Below the pieces are notes generated by a model. The model searched no databases. It was given only the letters and a program-made list of their open reading frames with translations, and was not told the DNA's origin. This document shows, piece after piece, positions 29,201-32,712 of a stretch of 32,712 nucleotides of DNA. The position numbers were made by a program, and so were the translations under genes. Origin of the DNA: Nitrospiraceae bacterium (lineage in GTDB: Bacteria > Nitrospirota > Nitrospiria > Nitrospirales > Nitrospiraceae). Each line of letters begins with the position of its first letter. Position 1 is the first letter of the stretch. The stretch spans positions 1 to 32,712 of the forward strand of contig SYGV01000003.1 of assembly GCA_005799365.1 (NCBI GenBank), written 5' to 3'.

Positions 29201-29348
29201 AGGCCTCGACCCCTTCTGCATCACCGTGGATCGTGGGGCCGACGATTATCTCAAGCGGATGTACGGCGAGGTCCACTATTTGATCATGGACCATGCGGGG
29301 GCCCTGCCGGAGCAGTTGCCGAGAACCTATCAGCGGTTGACGACGTGA
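26292..29348 (+). CDS. Giant NorD/CbbO-like VWA protein with N-terminal helical repeats
   Basis: 1018 residues. Residues about 20-70 are HEAT-like. Residues about 90-310 hold five or six helical repeats of roughly 35-40 residues that share an A-x-x-F/Y-x-x-x-S-P-x-L-L-x-x-I/V pattern (for example KYFKESPLLLGLI, EFLRQSPALAAVI, EFFRTSPMILGDV, SFLAESPALLRRM). A metalloprotease-like HEAGH is at 427-431, as in the NorD family. A linker rich in Gly, Ala and Gln lies about 600-720. The VWA domain (about 825-1015) has an intact MIDAS D-L-S-G-S-T starting at Asp832, and LSDGKPLD. NorD/CbbO proteins partner a MoxR-type ATPase, here probably 22997-23830. The start at 26292 lies 26 bases from a good promoter. 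Confidence 0.88.
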   Translation: MTEAAIPDEMTERLLARLADGLDRSAAAELAATLAHAGAVPAVLSLFDELADTSAKVTQGAIEALPELARRGALGSVVPWLDLGIALAGSSGAVAMKYFKESPLLLGLIESEPARRQSLDLALELADSDVNVALEFVRKAPELLTVLPAERLSAWAEVGVELARVDFVLGIEFLRQSPALAAVIPLDQVRAWVGFGMKLIAQNSLGKTDYVGTLEFFRTSPMILGDVPEVAVRGVVVQMGSVLADRAPEAAISFLAESPALLRRMPDEAWRLRCLQYGLLVGERDAEAALAYWRRCPDILALIGETEEARDKFEQWYRGGMEVLGYSVEGARAYFALETKKALASVTQAMSGVPLRQIARSLKLFAQGLCGTDVTIHSLPETAEEPAKGPGRATVSADGRTIALPAILRRYDKREDNVRLYTVMTAHEAGHLEFGTYALSLERLADSIEALRLRYGRTGVPASLAEVFALYPQPGLIRDLWTLLEDARVEYLLQLEYPGLKRDLAALARDAATTRSLLHGMTVREMVVDALLLLSTQERDSFRIPEAIADVVDRAWAQCRAVLDPGATAEDAVRLADRVYVLLEEALAARPQPTGDGGASDSQADLGPGPTASEETAGDYRPVTNWTYRGEMNPEWVTNRDTGEDRQKEHPQGLTFASAEALARSGAAGATGGQSQGAQQRELTSDEMGLGRDPGSVMEEMLAVEEGRAGAEPAEVTRHHAFLYDEWDGLIQDYRQGWCRVIERTAPEGTSDFAEATLAAHGASVRLLRRYFEALRPPGLRRVSGQRDGEELDLDAVVRRKADLVAGADPSDRMYVRREKCERDVAAAFLVDLSGSTSRQIESHGGQTRRVIDIEKEGLVLLSEALEAIGDRYAVYGYSGQGRRQVDFVILKAFDEPAGMRMASRLGSVAPLQQNRDGAAIRHATRKLLAQPAKVRLLVLLSDGKPLDEGYTDEYSLEDTKAALREARMKGLDPFCITVDRGADDYLKRMYGEVHYLIMDHAGALPEQLPRTYQRLTT

Positions 29349-29354
29349 AACGTT

Positions 29355-29436
29355 GGAAAGTCTAGAAAGTTGCCAAGTCATAAAGTTGGTTCGACCTTCT
29401 GACTTGACGGACTTTCAGACTTGATAGACTTGACGG
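29355..29436. repeat. Inverted-repeat element 9 with 8-9-base words
   Basis: The left stretch 29355-29389 (AAGT at steps of 9, 8 and 8) and the reverse complement of 29392-29436 (AAGT at steps of 9, 8 and 9) align with mismatches and one gap. Same architecture as the other elements but with a slightly longer word. It starts seven bases after the VWA gene stop and ends 22 bases before the next start codon. Confidence 0.65.
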
Positions 29437-29457
29437 ACGATTCATTTTGAGAGACGT

Positions 29458-29856
29458 ATGATGACCGAACAGAACGTGCCGCCCTGGCTCTATAAGCTCT
29501 TTACGGGCCACCAGTACCCTTATGTCCGTCGGCTGGCCAAATTCGCCAAGCCGGTAACGCCCGGCGAGGATCGGAGCGAGCCGACCAAGGAGGAGATCGA
29601 CGCCAAGTTCCGGGAGGTCTTTCCCCGCTGCTGGGCGAAGATTCTCCAGGAAGTGAAAGAGGGGATGATCGTGACGTTTCACGAGCTGGGGCAGTATGAG
29701 GCGGGCCAGTATCAGGCACTGATCGACCACCCGGAGGAGTTTTTGGCCAAGACCTACGGGAAGAAGAAGATCAAGGTGAACTTTTACGACGGCGAGAATT
29801 TCGTGTGCACGATCAATTTCAAAGTGGCGGGCTGGACGGAACACGAACACCATTGA
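29458..29856 (+). CDS. Hypothetical protein, 132 residues
   Basis: Complete small protein from ATG 29458; a second ATG follows at once. It has no signal or membrane segment and is rich in Tyr, Lys and Glu. Segments are YKLFTGHQYPYVRRLAKFAKP, a charged helix (EEIDAKFREVFPRCWAKILQEV), MIVTFHELGQYEAGQYQALID and finally KIKVNFYDGENFVCTINFKV with a His-rich tail (TEHEHH). I recognise no family. One Cys in each half and the final His cluster might bind metal, but this is a guess. It is flanked on both sides by inverted-repeat elements 9 and 10, which isolate it from the VWA and mdh genes. Confidence 0.72.
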   Translation: MMTEQNVPPWLYKLFTGHQYPYVRRLAKFAKPVTPGEDRSEPTKEEIDAKFREVFPRCWAKILQEVKEGMIVTFHELGQYEAGQYQALIDHPEEFLAKTYGKKKIKVNFYDGENFVCTINFKVAGWTEHEHH

Positions 29857-29861
29857 TGGAT

Positions 29862-29929
29862 GATGAATGCTGAACGCAGAATGCAAAGCCTGAGTCTCCC
29901 CGGTCATCATTCATCGTTCAACATTCATC
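29862..29929. repeat. Heptad inverted-repeat element 10
   Basis: Arms 29862-29885 and 29906-29929 match at 19 of 24 positions as reverse complements, loop 20 bases. The words are of the type GATGAAT GCTGAAC. It starts six bases after a stop codon and ends just before the ribosome site of mdh. Its word resembles those of elements 2 and 3. Confidence 0.75.
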
Positions 29930-29944
29930 GTTAGGAGCAAGAGT

Positions 29945-30886
29945 ATGGGACGACCCAAGGTGACGGTGGTGGGGGCGGGCAACGTCGGCGGCACGACGGC
30001 CCAGCGCTTGGTTGAAAAGAACTGTTACGACGTGGTCCTGGTGGATATCGTCGAGGGGGTCCCGCAAGGCAAGGCGTTGGACCTCTCGCAGGCGGGGCCG
30101 GTCTGCGGCTACGACGCGAAGGTGGTCGGAAGCAACGGCTATGCGGAGACCCAGGGGTCGTCGGTGGCCGTCATCACGTCCGGCGTGCCGCGCAAGCCGG
30201 GTCTGAGCCGGGACGATCTGCTGGCCACCAATGCGAAGATCGTCCAGACCGTGGCACGCGAACTCGTGAGCCGGTCGCCCGAGGTGATCCTGATCATGGT
30301 GACCAATCCCCTCGACGTCATGGTCCATGTGGCGCAACGGGTCAGCAAGCTTCCCAACCAGCGGGTGCTGGGCATGGCGGGGGTGCTGGATTCGGCGCGG
30401 TTCCGGTCCTTCATCGCCGCGGAACTCGACGTGTCCGTCCACGACGTGCAGGCCATGGTGCTGGGCGGACATGGGGACTCGATGGTGCCGGTCATGCGCT
30501 ATACGACGGTGGCGGGACGCCCGCTGAGCGAGTGGCTGCCCAAGGATCGGCTGGAGGCGATGATCAAACGCACGCGCGACGGCGGCGCGGAGATCGTCAA
30601 CCTGCTCAAGACCGGCAGCGCCTTCTATGCGCCGTCGGCCGCGGCGGCGGAGATGGTCGAGGCGATCCTGAAAGACCAGAAACGAGTCCTGCCCTGCGCC
30701 GTGCGCTGCGAAGGCGAGTATGGGGTGAACGGCGTGGTGGTCGGCGTGCCGGTCAAGCTGGGCCGGGGCGGCGCGGAGGCGATCGTCGAGTACGATCTGG
30801 CGCCGGACGAGCGGGCGGCGCTGGCCCGATCGGCCGAGGCCGTCGCCGAGCTGTGCGGCGCGGTGGAGCGTCTGCTCGTCCTCTGA
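29945..30886 (+). CDS. mdh: Malate dehydrogenase, LDH-like type
   Basis: 313 residues from ATG 29945, with TAGGAGCAAG upstream. The NAD-binding GAGNVG is at 10-15. VLVDIVEG has the Asp that selects [18 protein letters not shown] is the mobile active-site loop with the Arg pair expected for malate, MVTNPLDVM is the substrate-binding strand, and GGHGDSMVP (His near residue 178) is the catalytic motif. The ends are complete. It catalyses malate-oxaloacetate interconversion in the TCA cycle, oxidative or reductive. Of the LDH-like MDH group found in many chemolithoautotrophs. Its upstream region is heptad element 10. No partner gene of the cycle is adjacent. Confidence 0.96.
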   Translation: MGRPKVTVVGAGNVGGTTAQRLVEKNCYDVVLVDIVEGVPQGKALDLSQAGPVCGYDAKVVGSNGYAETQGSSVAVITSGVPRKPGLSRDDLLATNAKIVQTVARELVSRSPEVILIMVTNPLDVMVHVAQRVSKLPNQRVLGMAGVLDSARFRSFIAAELDVSVHDVQAMVLGGHGDSMVPVMRYTTVAGRPLSEWLPKDRLEAMIKRTRDGGAEIVNLLKTGSAFYAPSAAAAEMVEAILKDQKRVLPCAVRCEGEYGVNGVVVGVPVKLGRGGAEAIVEYDLAPDERAALARSAEAVAELCGAVERLLVL

Positions 30887-30919
30887 CCCTCTTGGCTACG
30901 TAGTCTCCTGGGCGATGCC

Positions 30920-30947
30920 TTGACATTCCGCCCCGTGCTGCTGTAGA
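30920..30947 (+). promoter_or_regulatory. Candidate promoter for the PuuD-like gene
   Basis: A perfect TTGACA at 30920-30925 and TGTAGA at 30942-30947 with a 16-base spacer, about 36 bases before the start codon. The -10 box is poor, so moderate confidence. Confidence 0.4.
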
Positions 30948-30982
30948 GACTGGGTCGGCAATCAACCTGAGGGGGGTGTGCA

Positions 30983-31570
30983 ATGAAGTTTCTTGAAAAT
31001 CCCTTCCAGACCATGGGAGTCGGATTCGGATTGGCCTTGGTGCTGGCGATCGCCTTCTCGGCGATGACCGGCACGGCGGCGGATACAGATTGGTTCGGAC
31101 TGGCGGTGCGCTGGGTGCATTTCCTGGCCGGCATCACCTGGATCGGGCTGCTCTACTTTTTCAACCTGATCAATGCGGCGTTCCTGAAGAGCCTCGACGG
31201 GCCCACCAAGAACATCGTGATTCCCAAACTCATGCCGGCCGCGTTGAGCTGGTTCCGCCACGGCGCGACCGTGACGGTGCTGGCCGGGCTGATCCTCTAC
31301 TTCTACCTGTACTCGAAGGGCGGGACCGGCGCGATTGCCCTGGGCATCGGGGGCCTGCTCGGCATCATCATGATGGGCAACGTCCACGGGATCATCTGGC
31401 CCAACCAGAAAAAGATTATTGCGGCGGTGGAGAAGCAGGCCAAGGACGGGACGCCGGCTCCGCCGGAAATGGCCGCCTGGGGCCGCACCGCGCTGCTCGC
31501 CTCGCGGGTCAATTTCCTGCTCTCGATCCCCATGCTCTTCTTCATGGGGGCCGGCAGCCACTTTAAATAG
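30983..31570 (+). CDS. PuuD-like (urate oxidase N-terminal family) membrane protein
   Basis: 195 residues from ATG 30983, preceded by GAGGGGGG. Five hydrophobic segments: GVGFGLALVLAIAFSAM, WVHFLAGITWIGLLYFF, LSWFRHGATVTVLAGLILYFYLY (shown in part), GIGGLLGIIMMGNVHGIIW, and NFLLSIPMLFFMG. Conserved His residues lie in WVHFLAG, FRHGAT and NVHGIIWPNQKK. That is the membrane domain of PuuD (PF06181). Full PuuD has a C-terminal cytochrome c domain, which is absent here, so this is the stand-alone membrane half. The role is probably electron transfer at a quinone or haem site rather than proven urate hydroxylation. A strong terminator-like stem follows. Confidence 0.85.
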   Translation: MKFLENPFQTMGVGFGLALVLAIAFSAMTGTAADTDWFGLAVRWVHFLAGITWIGLLYFFNLINAAFLKSLDGPTKNIVIPKLMPAALSWFRHGATVTVLAGLILYFYLYSKGGTGAIALGIGGLLGIIMMGNVHGIIWPNQKKIIAAVEKQAKDGTPAPPEMAAWGRTALLASRVNFLLSIPMLFFMGAGSHFK

Positions 31571-31576
31571 GGGGTG

Positions 31577-31613
31577 CCGGCGGGGGCGCGATCCACAAGC
31601 GCGCCCCCGCCGG
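31577..31613 (+). terminator. Perfect 14-bp GC stem after the PuuD-like gene
   Basis: CCGGCGGGGGCGCG at 31577-31590 and its exact reverse complement at 31600-31613 with a nine-base loop, starting six bases after the stop codon. There is no long T tract, so it may be a factor-assisted or bidirectional terminator. Confidence 0.7.
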
Positions 31614-31746
31614 TTGCTCGCTTCCAGCTTCTCCTGGCCTTCTCCCGCCTCGTTCACGAATACTGGCCAAAGGCCCAGGCCCTGTCGTTTCACTAGGCCC
31701 CCTGTCCTAAATGCTTGAGAATCAGGCCTATTCTGCCGCTTTCGGC

Positions 31747-31775
31747 TTGACGTTGGGGGTGACGGGCCTTATAGT
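31747..31775 (+). promoter_or_regulatory. Strong sigma-70 promoter of the NuoF-like gene
   Basis: TTGACG at 31747-31752 and TATAGT at 31770-31775 with a 17-base spacer, close to consensus, with a predicted start around 31782. Confidence 0.65.
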
Positions 31776-31782
31776 ACAACCT

Positions 31783-31801
31783 TCCGACCATTGAGGTCGG
31801 A
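31783..31801 (+). promoter_or_regulatory. 7-bp perfect palindrome at the transcription start (operator or hairpin)
   Basis: TCCGACC and GGTCGGA flank ATTGA (31783-31801), overlapping the start predicted from the upstream promoter. Its placement fits a repressor operator or a 5'-end stem that stabilises the message. No known regulator site was recognised. Confidence 0.45.
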
Positions 31802-31827
31802 CTCATGGCATGAAGCGAGGGTAGCAG

Positions 31828-32712
31828 GTGACGGCTTCCGAACCGAGACTGTTGGAAAAGCTGGAAGGTTCTCCCACCGATATTGAGGCCTATCTGAAGG
31901 TCGGGGGCTATGAGGCCTGGCGGAAGTGTGTCACGTCCATGCAACCGGAGGACATCGTCGGAGAACTCAAGAAGTCCGGGCTGCGCGGCCGTGGCGGCGC
32001 CGGGTTTCCCACGGGGGTCAAGTGGGACAAGGTGCTGAATCATCGGGTGAAGGAGCGCTATTTCGTCTGCAATGCGGGCGAGCATGAGCCGGGCACCTTC
32101 AAGGATCGATACCTGCTCAAGCATTACCCGCATCAGTTGCTGGAAGGCTGTCTGATCGGGGCCTATACGGTCCGGGCCAAGGCGGCGTTCATCTATGCCA
32201 ATCACGAGTATGAGGAAGAGCGGAAGAATCTGCAGCAGGCGATCGAGCAGGCCAGGGCCAAGGGGCTGCTGGGCAAGAACGTCCTGGGCAGCGGGCGGGA
32301 TCTGGAGATCGAAATCTTCGAGGGGCACGGCTCTTACGTGGCCGGCGAAGAGACGGCCATGCTGGAATCCATGCAAGGCCGCCCGGCCATGCCGCGGCAG
32401 AAGCCGCCCTTCTATCCGACGGATTTCGGGCTCTACGGCAAGCCCACGCTGGTCAACAACGTGGAGACGCTCTGCAACATTCCGCGGATTCTCCGAAAGG
32501 GTGCGGACTGGTTCACGCAAGTCGGGACCGAGAAGTGTCCCGGCACCATGCTCTTTTCGCTCAGCGGGGCGGTGAACAAGCCGGGGGTCTACGAAATGCC
32601 GCTGGGCACCCCGTTGCGCAAGCTGATCGAGGAATTCGGCGGCGGCGTCCCGGGCGGGCGGAAGGTCAAGGCCGTGTTTCCCGGCGGGCCGGCCTTCTCG
32701 ATGGTGACCGCC
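31828..32712 (+). CDS. nuoF: NuoF-like NADH-binding flavoprotein (partial at window edge)
   Basis: 295 residues visible from GTG 31828 (GAGGG upstream), no stop in the window. RGRGGAGFPTGVKWDKV at about 54-70 and EEHEPG-type CNAGEHEPGTFKDR (81-94) are the FMN- and NADH-binding parts of the 51-kDa subunit. YVAGEETAMLESMQGRPAMP and KPTLVNNVETLCNIP follow, then the soluble-ligand-binding region (FSLSGAVNKPGVYEMP). The C-terminal 4Fe-4S motif lies beyond the edge. The canonical ADE of the NADH-binding CNADE motif is AGE here (Gly84 for Asp), and the ICGEETA Cys is Ala. It could be a complex I subunit F, or the beta subunit of a formate dehydrogenase or hydrogenase; no other nuo gene is visible. 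Confidence 0.9.
   Translation, partial: MTASEPRLLEKLEGSPTDIEAYLKVGGYEAWRKCVTSMQPEDIVGELKKSGLRGRGGAGFPTGVKWDKVLNHRVKERYFVCNAGEHEPGTFKDRYLLKHYPHQLLEGCLIGAYTVRAKAAFIYANHEYEEERKNLQQAIEQARAKGLLGKNVLGSGRDLEIEIFEGHGSYVAGEETAMLESMQGRPAMPRQKPPFYPTDFGLYGKPTLVNNVETLCNIPRILRKGADWFTQVGTEKCPGTMLFSLSGAVNKPGVYEMPLGTPLRKLIEEFGGGVPGGRKVKAVFPGGPAFSMVTA

Noticed and set aside
28263-29381. 372-codon minus-strand frame opposite the VWA gene
   Set aside because: Shadow of the VWA domain coding region, no motif.

Overview
The window looks like chromosomal DNA from a high-GC, free-living, Gram-negative-type aerobic bacterium. My best guess is Nitrospirota (Nitrospira-like). This is inferred from the gene mix rather than from a marker gene: a SoxC-type sulfite dehydrogenase with its cytochrome c, a ferredoxin:thioredoxin reductase catalytic subunit outside any photosynthetic context, a NorQ/CbbQ-type ATPase with a giant NorD-like VWA protein, a PuuD-like membrane protein, LDH-like malate dehydrogenase and a NuoF-like flavoprotein. 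There is no rRNA, tRNA, CRISPR array or recognisable transposase gene.

Layout. 1-3260 (+): end of an aldo/keto reductase, a DUF433/DUF5615 toxin-antitoxin-like pair with its own promoter, a TIGR03862-type flavoprotein and an AI-2E-family permease. 3380-11710 (-): a small dimeric-barrel-like protein, a Tat-exported nitrilase, an FKBP isomerase, an Uup-type ABC-F protein, an amino-acid permease, soxC with its monohaem cytochrome, a lipoprotein and a small membrane protein. 11830-13400 (+): bolA and monothiol glutaredoxin, then a DUF4160/DUF2442 pair in which DUF4160 is broken by a T8 run. 13540-21100 (-): an SDR, the TIGR04282/TIGR04283 glycosyltransferase pair, a frameshifted four-helix-bundle gene, a membrane protein, a double-domain dCTP deaminase coupled to a KamA-type radical SAM enzyme, a glutaredoxin-like protein and an ATP-grasp-like protein with a TTG start. 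21300-25405 (+): a YkgJ-DUF2156 fusion, a NorQ/CbbQ ATPase, lipoproteins, a transporter-suffix protein and YggU. 25743-26180 (-): the FTR catalytic subunit. 26290-32712 (+): the 1018-residue VWA protein, an unknown protein, mdh, a PuuD-like protein and the start of a nuoF-like gene.

The most unusual content is between and around the genes. At least ten loci carry imperfect inverted repeats whose arms are built from degenerate short tandem words, heptamers in all but one. The word differs at every locus, yet the two arms of each locus still match each other (for example 23/29, 25/32, 19/23 and 19/24). Nine are small and gene-free or nearly so. One, 15060-15500, encloses a four-helix-bundle (S23/23S-IVP-like, Avd-related) gene almost exactly, which suggests an autonomous element with small derivatives. 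These elements abut or supply start and stop codons of neighbouring genes, and one single-arm copy forms the linker of a two-domain protein. A second, unrelated intergenic family has paired copies at 3363/25403 and 24331/25444.

Functional themes are sulfite oxidation to cytochrome c, redox and Fe-S maintenance (BolA/Grx4, FTR, glutaredoxin-like protein), ATPase/VWA metalloenzyme activation, and central carbon/NADH metabolism (mdh, NuoF-like).
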